NCBI RefSeq assembly: GCF_900107455.1
Contig: NZ_FNQB01000003.1
Location: 1,302,001 to 1,366,000 of the forward strand
DNA from: Asanoa ishikariensis
Lineage (GTDB): Bacteria > Actinomycetota > Actinomycetes > Mycobacteriales > Micromonosporaceae
Direction: 5' to 3'
DNA length: 64,000 nt
The notes under the pieces were generated by a model, which was not told the DNA's origin, did no database searches, and saw nothing but the letters and a program-made list of their open reading frames with translations. Position 1 is the first letter of the stretch. The number at the start of each line of letters is the position of its first letter. A program made the translations under genes and the position numbers. This document shows, one piece after another, positions 42,479 through 52,447 of this stretch.

Positions 42479-45400
42479 GTGGATTCATTTGTCCACTTGC
42501 ATGTGCACACCGAGTTCTCGATGCTCGACGGACTGGCCCGGCACAAGCCCCTCGTGGAAGAAGCCGCCCGGTTGGCGATGCCGGCGCTGGCGATCACCGA
42601 CCACGGCAATATGTATGGCGCCTACTCATTCTGGAGCCAGGCACGCAAGGTCGGGGTCAAGCCCATCGTCGGGATCGAGGCCTATCTCGCCCCCGTTGAC
42701 CGTTTCCACAAGAAGCCGGTGCGGTGGGGTACCCCTGACCAGCGCGGCGACGACGTTTCCGGCTCCGGCGCCTACAGCCACATGACGATGTGGGCCCAGG
42801 ACGCCGTGGGCCTGCGCGCCCTGTTCAAGCTCTCGTCGCTGGCCTCTATCGATGGCTACTACTTCAAGCCTCGGATGGACCGCGAGCTGCTCGCGACCCA
42901 CGCCAAGAACATCATCGCGACCACCGGGTGCCCGTCGGGCGAGGTGCAGACGCGTCTGCGGCTGGGGCAGGCAGAGGAGGCGTACAAGGCGGCCGCCGAG
43001 TTCCAGGAGATCTTCGGGAAGGACAACTTCTACCTGGAGCTGATGGACCACGGCCTGTCGATCGAGCGCCGGGTACGGGACGGGCTGCTGGACATCGGCA
43101 AGCGGTTGGGCATTCCGCCGTTGGCGACCGGTGACTCGCACTACGTGACGAAGGATCAGGCGAAGGCGCACGACGCCCTGCTGGCCGTACAGTCGGGGTC
43201 TCAGCTTGATGATCCGAACCGATTCAAATTCGACGGCGACGGCTACTACATCTGGTCCGCGGAGGAGATGCGCGGACTCTGGGACAACCAGGTAGCCGGC
43301 GCGTGCGACAACACCCTCGCGATCGCTGAGCGGATCGGTTCCTACGACGAGGTGTTCGCCGAGTCGAGCCGGATGCCGCTGTTCCCGGTGCCCGAGGGCG
43401 AGGACCAGATGACCTGGCTCGTCAAGGAGACCTGGCGGGGCATGGAGCGCCGGTTCCGCGGGGAGCCGCTTCCGCAGGAATACCGCGAGCGGGTCGAGTA
43501 CGAGCTGCGGATCATCGAGCAGATGGGCTTCCCGGCCTACTTCCTGGTCGTCGCGGACCTCTGCAACTACGCCCGCAGCCAGCGCATCCGGGTCGGTCCC
43601 GGCCGCGGTTCGGCGACCGGCTGCATGGTCGCCTACGCGCTGGGGATCACGGAGCTCGACCCGATCGAGCACAAGCTGCTCTTCGAGCGGTTCCTGAACC
43701 CCGAGCGCATCAGCATGCCGGACATCGACCTGGACTTCGACGAGCGTCGGCGCGGCGACATGATCCGCTACGTCTCCGACAAGTGGGGCGCGGACCGGGT
43801 CGCGCAGATCATCACGTTCGGCACGATCAAGGCGAAGGCGGCTCTCAAGGACGCCGCAAGGATCATGCACGGCCAGCCGGGCTTCTCGATCGCCGACCGG
43901 ATCTCCAAGGCGATGCCGCCGGCGGTGATGGGCAAGGACATCTCGCTCAGCGGTGTCTACAACCAGCAGGATCCGCGTTACAACGAAGCGGTCGAGATCC
44001 GCACGCTGCTGGACAGCGACCCGTCCACGCGGGCGATCTACGACACGGCCCTCGGGCTCGAAGGTGTGATCCGCCAGCCCGGTGTGCACGCCGCCGGCAT
44101 CATCATCTCGGACGCGCCGCTGCTCGACGTCATCCCGATCTGGGCCCGTCCGCAGGACGGCGCCACGATCACCGGGTTCGACTACCCGACGTGCGAGTCC
44201 ATGGGTCTGCTCAAGATGGACTTCCTGGGCCTGCGGAACCTGACCGTCCTGGACGACGCGGTCGACAACATCAAGGCCAACCGCGGCCTCGACTTCGACC
44301 TGGACAGCCTCCCCCTGGCCGACGACGCCGCGTTCGAGCTGCTGGCCCGGGGCGACACCCTCGGCGTGTTCCAGCTCGACGGTGGACCGATGCGCGCCCT
44401 GCTGCGCGCGATGGCCCCCAACAAGTTCGAGGACATCGCGGCCGTTCTGGCCCTGTACCGGCCCGGTCCGATGGCCGCCAACGCGCACATCGACTACGCG
44501 GACCGAAAGAACGGCCGCAAGCCGGTCGTCCCGATCCACCCCGAGCTCGAGACACCCCTCGCGGAGATCCTCGACGAGACCTACGGCCTGATCGTCTATC
44601 AGGAGCAGGTCATGGCGATCGCGCAGAAGGTCGCCGGTTACAGCCTCGGCGGCGCGGACCTGCTGCGCCGCGCGATGGGCAAGAAGAAGAAGGAGATCCT
44701 CGACAAGGAGTTCGTCGGCTTCGAGAAGGGGATGCAGGACCACGGCTTCTCGGCCGGCGCGATCAAGGCCCTGTGGGACATCCTCCTCCCGTTCGCCGGG
44801 TACGCGTTCAACAAGTCCCACACCGCCGGCTACGGGATCGTCTCGTTCTGGACCGCGTACCTGAAGGCGAACTTCCCCGCCGAGTACATGGCGGCGCTGC
44901 TGACCAGCGTCGGCGACGACAAAGACAAGATGGCCGTTTATCTGGCCGAGTGCCGCCGCATGGGCATCACCGTGATGACCCCTGACGTCAACGCCTCCGA
45001 CCTGCGGTTCACCGCTGTCGGTGAAGACATCCGATTCGGCCTCGGCGCGGTCCGCAACGTGGGCGCGGGCGTCGTCGACTCGCTGGTGAAGACGCGGCGT
45101 GAATCCGGCCCCTACAGCGGCTGGAAGGACTTCATCAACCGGTCCGAGATCAGCGTGTGCAACAAGCGCGTGCTCGAGTCGCTGATCAAGGCCGGCGGCT
45201 TCGACTCACTCGGCCACACCCGGCGCGGCCTGCTGGAAGTACACGAGCAATCCGTCGACGCCGCGGTCAGCGACAAGCGCAAGAAGGAGGCAGGGCAGGA
45301 CAGCCTGTTCGACTTCGGCACCGCGGAGATCGCCGACCTCAGCGAGTCCCTCCTGCCGACACCGGGCGAAACCGAATGGGACCGCAAGACCAAGCTGGGA

Positions 45401-46018
45401 TTCGAGCGAGAGATGCTCGGGTTGTACGTGTCGAGCCACCCGCTGGCCGGCGCAGAACGGATCCTCAAAGCGAACTCTGAGCTGACCATCGCGCAGATCA
45501 GCAACGAGGAGCTCACCGACGGCACCCAGGTCGTCCTGGCCGGCATGCTCACGTCGGTCGCCAAGCGCATCACCAAGCAGGGCAAGGTCTGGGCCTCAGC
45601 GACCCTGGAGGACCTCGACGGCGGCATCGAGGTGCTGTTCTTCCCGAACACCTACGAGCTCGTCGCCGACCGGCTGGCCGACGAGCTCGTCGTCGCGGTC
45701 AAGGGTCGAGTCAACCGACGCGACAACGAAGCGGCCAAGATCAATGCACAGGATCTGGCGATCCTGACCGTCACGGACGCCGATCTCGAGAAGCACCCCC
45801 CGATCGTGCTGACCATGATGGCCGACCGCGTACAGCCGGCCATGGTCGCGCGCCTTCAGGAAATCTTCAAGATGCACCCCGGGGACCACGAGATCCGCAT
45901 CAAACTCATGCGCCCCCACGGCGGCGGCACGCTGCTGCGCATCACCAACTACAGCGTCAACCCCACCACGGCGTTCTGGTCGGAGATGAAGACCGAGCCG
46001 GCGGTAACCCGCGAATGA
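42479..46018 (+). CDS. dnaE: DNA polymerase III subunit alpha
   Basis: An 1179-residue replicative polymerase, the usual DnaE1 length. The PHP domain starts [20 protein letters not shown] at the N-terminus and the catalytic Asp motif is [20 protein letters not shown], with a second Asp further on. Residues [20 protein letters not shown] and [20 protein letters not shown] are strongly conserved. The OB fold and C-terminal domain close the protein, and there is no intein. Start GTG 42479 has AAGGGG 8 bases upstream; longer readings run through the hairpin region. Its stop overlaps the next gene by 4 bases. It synthesises the chromosome with the DnaN clamp. Confidence 0.97.
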   Translation: MDSFVHLHVHTEFSMLDGLARHKPLVEEAARLAMPALAITDHGNMYGAYSFWSQARKVGVKPIVGIEAYLAPVDRFHKKPVRWGTPDQRGDDVSGSGAYSHMTMWAQDAVGLRALFKLSSLASIDGYYFKPRMDRELLATHAKNIIATTGCPSGEVQTRLRLGQAEEAYKAAAEFQEIFGKDNFYLELMDHGLSIERRVRDGLLDIGKRLGIPPLATGDSHYVTKDQAKAHDALLAVQSGSQLDDPNRFKFDGDGYYIWSAEEMRGLWDNQVAGACDNTLAIAERIGSYDEVFAESSRMPLFPVPEGEDQMTWLVKETWRGMERRFRGEPLPQEYRERVEYELRIIEQMGFPAYFLVVADLCNYARSQRIRVGPGRGSATGCMVAYALGITELDPIEHKLLFERFLNPERISMPDIDLDFDERRRGDMIRYVSDKWGADRVAQIITFGTIKAKAALKDAARIMHGQPGFSIADRISKAMPPAVMGKDISLSGVYNQQDPRYNEAVEIRTLLDSDPSTRAIYDTALGLEGVIRQPGVHAAGIIISDAPLLDVIPIWARPQDGATITGFDYPTCESMGLLKMDFLGLRNLTVLDDAVDNIKANRGLDFDLDSLPLADDAAFELLARGDTLGVFQLDGGPMRALLRAMAPNKFEDIAAVLALYRPGPMAANAHIDYADRKNGRKPVVPIHPELETPLAEILDETYGLIVYQEQVMAIAQKVAGYSLGGADLLRRAMGKKKKEILDKEFVGFEKGMQDHGFSAGAIKALWDILLPFAGYAFNKSHTAGYGIVSFWTAYLKANFPAEYMAALLTSVGDDKDKMAVYLAECRRMGITVMTPDVNASDLRFTAVGEDIRFGLGAVRNVGAGVVDSLVKTRRESGPYSGWKDFINRSEISVCNKRVLESLIKAGGFDSLGHTRRGLLEVHEQSVDAAVSDKRKKEAGQDSLFDFGTAEIADLSESLLPTPGETEWDRKTKLGFEREMLGLYVSSHPLAGAERILKANSELTIAQISNEELTDGTQVVLAGMLTSVAKRITKQGKVWASATLEDLDGGIEVLFFPNTYELVADRLADELVVAVKGRVNRRDNEAAKINAQDLAILTVTDADLEKHPPIVLTMMADRVQPAMVARLQEIFKMHPGDHEIRIKLMRPHGGGTLLRITNYSVNPTTAFWSEMKTEPAVTRE

Positions 46019-46368
46019 CCGACCTCCCCGGCGAACCAGCACGTGTCACGTTCGCCGTCGACGTCCAGAACCTGCGCCCGTGCCATCGCTGCGGCGGAGA
46101 TCCCTACCTGGCCGTCACCATTCCGCACGCCACCATGAGCGGGAACCGGACGATACCGCTGTGCCCACGCTGCGACGCGGCGGACAGCGTCTCGCACGGC
46201 CTGCTCGCCTTCTTCGCGGTCCACAGCGCCGTCGCCGAGTCGAACACGAACGTGTTCCAGGAACTGGCCCGACAATGGGTCGCGGCGAAGCTCCAGCAAC
46301 CAGGCACCGTCACGGATGACACATTCCAGACGGAGGTCGACGCCTGGCGCGCAGGCGAATTCGACTAG
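46015..46368 (+). CDS. DUF6300-like zinc-ribbon protein
   Basis: A 117-residue protein with two CxxC pairs ([20 protein letters not shown] and [20 protein letters not shown]), a probable zinc ribbon, then a helical half. This matches actinobacterial DUF6300 proteins. It overlaps dnaE by 4 bases (ATGA), so it is translated with the polymerase, yet no replication role is known for the family. The function may be unrelated. Confidence 0.65.
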   Translation: MTDLPGEPARVTFAVDVQNLRPCHRCGGDPYLAVTIPHATMSGNRTIPLCPRCDAADSVSHGLLAFFAVHSAVAESNTNVFQELARQWVAAKLQQPGTVTDDTFQTEVDAWRAGEFD

Positions 46369-46491
46369 CCTTTCTGCTCGCTCATGTCCCTTGTGGACCA
46401 TGGCGTGTCGCACCCAACGCCTGCAGGTCCTTGTCTGCCGCGTGAGCAAAGGGATTGCATGCCTGCGTGTGACCAGGTTTGATCGGTTCCC

Positions 46492-47265
46492 GTGACATTC
46501 TTCGATGAGCTTGCCCGCCCGGATCGGTATCCGCGCTCGTCCCGGTACGACCCGGCCTGGCTGCTCGACCTGGACATGGGGCCGAACCCGTTGTGGCTGC
46601 TGGAGGACCTGGCCCGGGATCTTGACCTGCGCCCGGGAATGCGGGTCCTGGATCTGGGCTCCGGCAAGGGAGCGACGTCCGTGTTCCTGGCCCGTGAGTA
46701 CGGCGTCCAGGTCGTGGCGGCCGATTGGTGGATCGCGCCGGATGAGGCAACAGCCGTGTTCGCTGACGCTGGCGTTTCCGGCCAGGTGACCGCCGTGCGG
46801 GCCGAGGCGCACAACCTGCCGTTCGGGAAGGACAGCTTCGACGCCATCGTGAGCATCGACGCGTTCGAGTACTTCGGCACCTCTGACTGGTACCTGCCAT
46901 ACCTCGTGGGGTTCCTGCGCCCTGGCGGCCAACTCGGCGTGGCGACGCCGGCAATGACCCAGGAGGTCCGAGAACTCGGGGCGATCCCGGAACGCATCAA
47001 GGAACTGTTCGGCTGGGAGCCGATCGCCTGGCACACCGCGCAGTGGTGGCGCTTTCAGTGGGAAGTCACCGAACTCGTGACCGTCACATCGGCACGACTG
47101 CAAGAAGATGGCTGGCGGGACTGGCTGCTATGGACACAGGCGCTGGCCGAGCACACAGGCGACTGGGCTGGCGCAGAACACAATCGCCAGGCAGTGATCG
47201 ACCTACTCGCCGCCGACGCCGGCGAGTTCCTCACCTTCGCGATGGTGACAGCGAGGAAGAACTGA
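46492..47265 (+). CDS. Class I SAM-dependent methyltransferase
   Basis: A 257-residue methyltransferase with motif I MRVLDLGSGKGATSVFLARE (residues about 50-69), an acidic residue in VVAADWWIAPDE and motif IV FDAIVSIDAFEYFG. A later aromatic-rich part (WYLPYLVGFLRPGGQLGVAT) is typical. Start GTG 46492 has no strong ribosome site. The family includes small-molecule and sterol-like methyltransferases; substrate unknown. The 123 bases before it hold no other gene. Confidence 0.85.
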   Translation: MTFFDELARPDRYPRSSRYDPAWLLDLDMGPNPLWLLEDLARDLDLRPGMRVLDLGSGKGATSVFLAREYGVQVVAADWWIAPDEATAVFADAGVSGQVTAVRAEAHNLPFGKDSFDAIVSIDAFEYFGTSDWYLPYLVGFLRPGGQLGVATPAMTQEVRELGAIPERIKELFGWEPIAWHTAQWWRFQWEVTELVTVTSARLQEDGWRDWLLWTQALAEHTGDWAGAEHNRQAVIDLLAADAGEFLTFAMVTARKN

Positions 47266-47341
47266 CGAGCAAGCCCCACCGACGCAACCTTTGGCGGCCC
47301 CATTTCGTATGTGGGTGGACCGAAGCGTGGGAGGGGATGCG

Positions 47342-47753
47342 TTGCCGGAGCCGGAAAGCTTCGAGGATTTCGTCCACGGCTGCTCGCGACAACTGTTCCG
47401 GGTCGCCTGCCTGCTGACGGGCGGTGACACCCACCGCGCCGAGGATCTCGTTGCCGACGCGCTGGCCAGGACCTATCTGGCGCGAGCTGATCACCAGCGA
47501 CCCACCCGAGCGCGCCGCGTACGCCGACCACGGCGCTGACCTCGCGACCCGCGACAGCGTCATGCGGTCGTTGCGCGGGCTCACCCATCGGGAGCGGGCC
47601 GTCGTGGTCCTGCGCTACTTCCTGGACCGCACCGAGAAGGACACCGCCGCCGAGTTGGGCGTGTCCGTCGGCACCGTGAAGAGCACCAACGCGCGCGCCC
47701 TGAAGAAGCTGCGGGTCTCGCCCGAGCTGACCGCTCGCACCGGGAGAGTGTGA
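47342..47753 (+). pseudogene. Broken SigE-family ECF sigma factor (internal deletion and frameshift)
   Basis: The first frame from TTG 47342 (GGGAGGGG just upstream) reads PEPESFEDFVHGCSRQLFRV and GGDTHRAEDLVADALARTYL, the region 2.1-2.2 of a SigE-family ECF sigma. Near 47476-47482 the homology jumps to another frame: RELITSDPPERAAYADHGAD, then RGLTHRERAVVVLRYFLDRT and GVSVGTVKSTNARALKKLRV, region 4. About 30-40 residues with regions 2.3-2.4 (the -10 reading part) are missing compared with the family. The total, 412 bases, is not a multiple of three. It cannot work as a sigma factor. The downstream partner gene is intact and its ATG overlaps the stop (TGATG). Confidence 0.7.
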
Positions 47754-48547
47754 TGCCAGACCTCGACGAACTGCGCCGCGCGCTGCACGACGCGACCGAA
47801 GACCTGCACTCGAACGTCACCATGGACCGGATCCGTCGCCGGGTACGCAGTCGGCGGGTGCTGCGGAACACGGCGGTCGCCGCCGGAGTCGCCCTCGTCG
47901 TCTCCGCCGTGGCGGTGCCCGCTCTTGACCGAACGCCGCGCGGCGGAGACCCGGCGGCGAACCCACCGGCGACCGCGTCGGCCTGCCCCGGCCCACCTTG
48001 GTTGGGTGTACCGCTCGACACCGGCGTCAACATCCAGGAGCCGGGCGGGCGGACGTACGCCGTCGTCATCGGGCTGCTCGGCACCCCCGATCATGCGGGC
48101 TTCACCACCGCGTTCCGGGACGGGTCGACCGGCCAGGTCGTTGCCTGGGACCTGATTGGGCTCCCCCGCGATGCCTCGGGCGGCTTCACCGTCGAGGGAC
48201 AGACGTGGTGGTTCCAGAGCAGCCAGCTCGTGTTGGGTGCGAACCGCGTCCTCGACGTCGGGGTGTACGGCGGGGCCGCTGCGCGGATCACGGTCGCCTC
48301 CGAAGGCCGGGCCTCGGAGGCGACACTGGCGAGCGCCGAAGGGTGGACGCTCTTCTGGGTGCAACGCACGGCCAAGCCGCTGCCGACCGACGCCAACACC
48401 GGACCTCGCGGTTATCAGGGCCCGGAACGGCTGTCGATCACCGCGTACGACACTGCTGGCCAGCCCCTGCACACGGTCACGGGCGGCCACAATACCGGGA
48501 ACCTGGTGGCCGGCGCTGTGCCCGACGTGAGCCCGACGCCCTGCTAG
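47753..48547 (+). CDS. Membrane-anchored partner (anti-sigma-like) of the broken sigma gene
   Basis: A 264-residue protein with a short cytosolic helical N-terminus (DLDELRRALHDATEDLHSNV), one membrane helix (about 43-62: VAAGVALVVSAVAVPAL) and a large extracytoplasmic beta-rich domain (about 75-264, two cysteines). This layout, directly downstream of a SigE-family sigma, is typical for its cognate membrane protein. Start ATG 47753 overlaps the pseudogene stop by one base. The gene is intact although the sigma is broken, so it may be decaying or have a separate role. It shares CTAG with the convergent gene at its end. Confidence 0.7.
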   Translation: MPDLDELRRALHDATEDLHSNVTMDRIRRRVRSRRVLRNTAVAAGVALVVSAVAVPALDRTPRGGDPAANPPATASACPGPPWLGVPLDTGVNIQEPGGRTYAVVIGLLGTPDHAGFTTAFRDGSTGQVVAWDLIGLPRDASGGFTVEGQTWWFQSSQLVLGANRVLDVGVYGGAAARITVASEGRASEATLASAEGWTLFWVQRTAKPLPTDANTGPRGYQGPERLSITAYDTAGQPLHTVTGGHNTGNLVAGAVPDVSPTPC

Positions 48548-49137
48548 CTGTCAGCGTCGAGGCCCCTAACGGGACGCCGACCCCGCAGCAGCGTCGCCTG
48601 TTCGCGTTTCAGCGCGGTGAAGCCGGCCCGCACATAGGTCACGAACGGCGCGCCCGGATGGGTGATCAACGCTCTGCGCTGCGGGGCGCCGCCCGGGCTC
48701 GCCAGATGGACCTCATAGGACGCCACGTGCGCGCAGAAGTCCTGCAACGGCGGCGGGATGTCGTCTTCGACGATCAGGTCGGCGTGCTCCACGATCAAAT
48801 CGCGCATCCGAACGTTAGCGGGCATGAGTGCGTGCTGGATCCACCGCTGCCACTCCTGCGACTCCTCGCCCGTCGGCGGGCCGGCCTGCCGCGTGTCGTG
48901 GTCCGGCAGTTGTGAGGCTCGCATGGTGCGCCAGAGATGCTCGTTCACCGCCAGGAGCGCCTGCAGCGGTCCGTACAACTCGCGCAGTTGATCGTTCACC
49001 CTCTCCAACCGCGCCTGCCGCTGCTGGTTGCGCACGAGCGCGACCTGGTTCGCCACGAACACGATCATCGCGACCACGACGCTGGCGGAGGCGGTGACGA
49101 CGGCGGGTTCGATGCCAAGCGTCGAGGCGGCGGCCAT
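48544..49137 (-). CDS. Small membrane-anchored coiled-coil protein
   Basis: A 197-residue protein with one N-terminal membrane helix (about 10-32, AVVTASASVVVAMIVFVANQ) and then a soluble coiled-coil domain (QARLERVNDQLRELYGPLQA). It starts ATG 49137 with AGGA 8 bases upstream. It is divergent from the TIR operon with 125 bases between the starts, a position where accessory proteins of conflict systems are found. No family recognised; a link to the TIR operon is a guess from position only. Confidence 0.6.
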   Translation of the reverse strand: MAAASTLGIEPAVVTASASVVVAMIVFVANQVALVRNQQRQARLERVNDQLRELYGPLQALLAVNEHLWRTMRASQLPDHDTRQAGPPTGEESQEWQRWIQHALMPANVRMRDLIVEHADLIVEDDIPPPLQDFCAHVASYEVHLASPGGAPQRRALITHPGAPFVTYVRAGFTALKREQATLLRGRRPVRGLDADS

Positions 49138-49196
49138 GGATTCATCCTGTCGTGACGTCCGCACCGGTGACAAGGAGAGCCCGCCCGATCGGTGTA

Positions 49197-49225
49197 TTGA
49201 CGGCTCGGACGGCCGTCGGCAGGCT
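49197..49225 (+). promoter_or_regulatory. Candidate promoter of the TIR operon
   Basis: TTGACG (49197-49202), 17-base spacer, CAGGCT (49220-49225), a near TAGGCT -10. The implied start near 49232 leaves a 30-base leader before GTG 49263 and supports that start codon over the upstream GTG 49152. Confidence 0.45.
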
Positions 49226-49262
49226 CGGAGGCGCCACGTCGCAGGCTGTCGGACGGAGCTCG

Positions 49263-50546
49263 GTGCGGTTCTTCATCAGCCACAGTGCACGAACCGAGCA
49301 GGCCAAGGCCGTCCTGAGACAGCTACGCGTGCGGCTGAGGGCAGCGGGGCACACCGTCTTCGTCGACGCCGACGTCCTCGCCGGTCTGCAGTGGCGCTCG
49401 GTGCTCTACCACGAGCTCGCGATCTGTGACGCCGCTGTCGTCCTGCTGGATCAGACGTCGCTGAGCAGGCGGTGGGTGCAGCGCGAGGCCGATGTGCTGC
49501 TGTGGCGCCGCGCTTTCGACGAACGGCTGACGATCGTTCCGGTCCTGCTCGACGACACTAAGATCGACACGGTACGAGGGTCCGGCTTCGGCGAGTTCAC
49601 CGAAGCCCAGTTCCTGCTGGCCGACGGCCTGGGCCCAGCGACCGTGGCGGAGCGGGTCGCGGACCGGTTCGCGGCTTCGGAGCGGCCGGACCCGCCGGAT
49701 CTGCCTGGAACACGCATGCGGCAGTGGTTCGACGACATCGAGACCGTGCTGACCCGGATCGGTCACCAGAACAAGTTGCGCCTCGCCGCTCTGGAGCTCG
49801 GAGTCTCGCCGCAGGACGCCGACCAGGTCCTGCTCGGTGTCGCCGGCGGCTACCGTTTCCTGGCACACCAGTTCCTGGCCCGGTCCGTCGACACCGCGGC
49901 CGTCGACGCGATGAGCCGGATCCTCTACTGCGCTGACACAGACACGCTGCGCAAGCTCGCCGGACTCATCGCGCCGACGTGGGTCGACCACTCCGCGGCC
50001 CTGCCGCTGAAGCTGGCCGGGCCGACACCGCGGACGGTCGCGGTACTGAACGCGCGCGACTTCCGCACGGCGCTGCATTACGTGCAGCGGGCCACCTGCC
50101 TCGACCGCCGGGTCCGCGTCGAGCAGGTCTCCGGCGTCGTCGGCGAGGACAGTGCCGGTGATCTGTTCGCGCAGTGCGAAACCGCGGTGCTGCGACTGGT
50201 CGGCGCCGAACCACCGTTCGACACCCTCGCCGACGTGCCCCCGCAGGAGCTGCGCGACGGTCCGCCGGAGCCCGCCTACCTGATCGTCAGCACGGCCAGT
50301 CTCCCGACCCGCGCGGTCACCGACGTCATCGACGACATCCGAGCGCGATACCCGTGGCTCGTCGTGGTCGTGCTCGTCGGCACGGAACCCCCTGGCCCGG
50401 AGACGCTCGCCCGGTGGGGCCTCGCCGACGCCAAGGTGCTGGCACCCACGCTGGACCCGGGCGAGGAGTTCCGGGCCCACCGCACGGTCCGCAGCCTGTA
50501 CCGCATGATCGACAGCAGCCTCGAGGAGGGCCCTTACGGTGACTGA
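49263..50546 (+). CDS. TIR-domain protein (putative NADase-type effector)
   Basis: About 427 residues from GTG 49263 (GGAG four bases upstream; GTG 49152 in frame would start only 15 bases from the divergent gene). The TIR domain fills about 1-130: VRFFISHSARTEQAKAVLRQ (box 1), VFVDADVLAGLQWRSVLYHE and RRWVQREADVLLWRRAFDER, where Glu75 is at the catalytic position of NAD-hydrolysing TIRs. The rest (about 150-427) is a helical then alpha/beta domain that I cannot assign. TIR proteins in such operons usually signal or kill by degrading NAD+. It overlaps the AAA+ gene by 8 bases. Confidence 0.82.
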   Translation: MRFFISHSARTEQAKAVLRQLRVRLRAAGHTVFVDADVLAGLQWRSVLYHELAICDAAVVLLDQTSLSRRWVQREADVLLWRRAFDERLTIVPVLLDDTKIDTVRGSGFGEFTEAQFLLADGLGPATVAERVADRFAASERPDPPDLPGTRMRQWFDDIETVLTRIGHQNKLRLAALELGVSPQDADQVLLGVAGGYRFLAHQFLARSVDTAAVDAMSRILYCADTDTLRKLAGLIAPTWVDHSAALPLKLAGPTPRTVAVLNARDFRTALHYVQRATCLDRRVRVEQVSGVVGEDSAGDLFAQCETAVLRLVGAEPPFDTLADVPPQELRDGPPEPAYLIVSTASLPTRAVTDVIDDIRARYPWLVVVVLVGTEPPGPETLARWGLADAKVLAPTLDPGEEFRAHRTVRSLYRMIDSSLEEGPYGD

Positions 50547-51495
50547 CGCGGAGACGACGCGCATCCGGGTCCCGGACAACCGGGACGGCCGCACGTACGT
50601 CATAGATCCAGACGTCGCCTTCGCGGTCGACGTCGCCCTGGCCACCGGCCGGCCGTTGTTGCTGCGCGGCGAGCCCGGCTCCGGCAAGTCGTCGCTGGCG
50701 GCCTACGTGGCGCGCGAGCGTGGCTGGCGGTACTACGAGCACGTGGTCACGTCCCGGACCGCCGCCCGCGATCTGCTGTGGACCTTCGACGCGGTGCGCC
50801 GGCTGGCCGACGCGCAGGTCCGCACGCCGGGCGAACGGCTCGACGACACCGCCTATGTCGAGCCCGGCGTCCTCTGGTGGGCCTTCGCACCGCAGGACGC
50901 CCGTCGTCGTGGCGCTCGCGCGACCGGGAGCACGGCACCACTCGCTGTCGATCCCAACCCCGCCAACGCCGACCGCTCGCCGACCAAGGCCGTCGTGCTG
51001 ATAGACGAGATCGACAAAGCCGACCCCGACATGCCCAACGGGATCCTCGTGCCCCTCGGATCCAGCGAGTTCGAGGTGACCGACGTCCGCACGCGGGTGC
51101 GCCACGACGCGAACGCCGGCCGTGGCGATGTCGAACACCTCATCGTGATCACCACCAACGAGGAACGCGAACTGCCGCAGGCCTTCCTGCGCCGCTGCGT
51201 CGTCACCTGGCTGCCTGAGCCGACGCATGAGCACCTGCTCCGGGTGGCCGAAAGGTACCTGCGCCAGTACGAAGGCACCTTCGGCCGGGCAGACCGCGAA
51301 CTCGCCGACGCGCTCGCCGTGGAGGTCATCGCGGCACGCGCCCAGGCGCGCCAGGCCGGCATCCGCCCGCCCAGCACCGCCGAATATCTGGACACGCTGC
51401 GAGCGCTGCGCCAGCTCGGCGGGCGCATCGGCGACGTCGATTGGCGGCGCCTGCGATCGCTGACGCTCGTCAAAGTTCAACAGCCGGAACGCTGA
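50539..51495 (+). CDS. MoxR-family AAA+ ATPase
   Basis: A 318-residue AAA+ protein. Walker A is GEPGSGKS (residues 44-51), Walker B VVLIDEIDKAD with Asp156-Glu157, sensor 1 IVITTNEERELPQ and an arginine-finger-like FLRRCVVTWLPEP. This is the MoxR class, ATP-driven chaperones that work with vWA proteins. Start GTG 50539 overlaps the TIR stop by 8 bases, and one base separates its stop from the next ATG, so all four proteins of the operon should be made in fixed ratio. Confidence 0.9.
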   Translation: MTDAETTRIRVPDNRDGRTYVIDPDVAFAVDVALATGRPLLLRGEPGSGKSSLAAYVARERGWRYYEHVVTSRTAARDLLWTFDAVRRLADAQVRTPGERLDDTAYVEPGVLWWAFAPQDARRRGARATGSTAPLAVDPNPANADRSPTKAVVLIDEIDKADPDMPNGILVPLGSSEFEVTDVRTRVRHDANAGRGDVEHLIVITTNEERELPQAFLRRCVVTWLPEPTHEHLLRVAERYLRQYEGTFGRADRELADALAVEVIAARAQARQAGIRPPSTAEYLDTLRALRQLGGRIGDVDWRRLRSLTLVKVQQPER

Positions 51496-51496
51496 G

Positions 51497-52447
51497 ATGG
51501 CCGGCGAGATCTGGTGGGCGGACGTGATCCGCGCGAGCCGGGCGCTCGGCGTCACGTCCGACTCGGACTTCGCGAGAGTCGCACGGCTCCTCGGGTTCGA
51601 CCCGCGCGGCGCCTCGGAGCGCCCGACAACGAGGCCGCCTTGGGGAGTCCCGCCGGACGGACCGGCCACGACCGATATGCCCGAACCGGGCGCCCGTCCC
51701 GAACCGGCCCCCCCACCCGCCGCGCGGCCAGCCGCCGCGACGGCCGGAGTCCCACTCGTGCCGATCAGCACCGAGCCGATCCTCGCGGACCTGCCGACCG
51801 GTCCCGTCCTGGCCAGACCGTCCCCTCGGCCGAGCGCGCCGCGTCCACATCTGTCCCTGCTCGCCCCACGGTCGACCACCGCGATCCTGCAATATCTGCT
51901 GTCACGGCTCGTCGCCGACGGCCCGGTCGACGTCGCCGCGGTCATCGAGCAGATCGCCGCAGGTCGGCCGCTGCCGACCCTCCCCCGGCGGCCACAGCGG
52001 ACGCTGCGCTTCGGCGCGGAAATCCTCGTCGATCTCGGCGAGCACATGCGTCCGTTCCGCCGCGACCAGGCGGACGTCGTGGCGGCGGCCCGTGCCGTCG
52101 TCGGCGTCGGCTCGAGCAGCGTCCGATACTTCGCGGACGCGCCGCTGCGGGGTATCGGCCCCGGCCGCCGCGCCGGGTGGACGCCCGGCTACTCGCCGCC
52201 TGCCGCCGGGACCGCCGTGCTGTTGCTGACCGACCTCGGAATCGGCGGCGACCGACTGTCGCTCGAGCGGGCCTCGGTGCCGGAGTGGCTGCGGTTCCTG
52301 CGGCTCGTCGGGCGCGCGGGGTGCCGGCCGGTCGCACTGGTGCCGTATCCGCCGGAACGCTGGCCGTCCCGCCTGAGAGCGCTGTGCCCCATGCTGACCT
52401 GGGACCGCGACGTCACGGTCGGCACCGCCCGAACGGCCGTGCCATGA
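51497..52447 (+). CDS. vWA-like partner protein with degenerate MIDAS
   Basis: A 316-residue protein. A short N-terminal helical domain (1-40) is followed by a Pro/Ala-rich linker (about 45-120) and a vWA-like domain (about 125-316). The strand carrying the first MIDAS aspartate reads AEILVDLGEHMRPFRRDQAD, so Asp179 is kept but the usual DxSxS serines are replaced. A later strand AVLLLTDLGIGGDRLS has Asp246. The vWA fold acts as an adaptor that MoxR proteins load or remodel. It sits between MoxR and the NB-ARC gene, overlapping the latter by 4 bases. Confidence 0.65.
   Translation: MAGEIWWADVIRASRALGVTSDSDFARVARLLGFDPRGASERPTTRPPWGVPPDGPATTDMPEPGARPEPAPPPAARPAAATAGVPLVPISTEPILADLPTGPVLARPSPRPSAPRPHLSLLAPRSTTAILQYLLSRLVADGPVDVAAVIEQIAAGRPLPTLPRRPQRTLRFGAEILVDLGEHMRPFRRDQADVVAAARAVVGVGSSSVRYFADAPLRGIGPGRRAGWTPGYSPPAAGTAVLLLTDLGIGGDRLSLERASVPEWLRFLRLVGRAGCRPVALVPYPPERWPSRLRALCPMLTWDRDVTVGTARTAVP

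Noticed and set aside
42626-44821. Long 731-codon open frame antisense to dnaE
   Set aside because: Its composition (GC-rich, Arg/Val/Asp-rich, no domain) is the shadow of the real dnaE frame, which has all the catalytic motifs.
49152-49262. Start of the TIR gene at GTG 49152
   Set aside because: It leaves 14 bases to the divergent gene and puts 37 unconserved residues before the TIR fold; a promoter-like element lies within this stretch.
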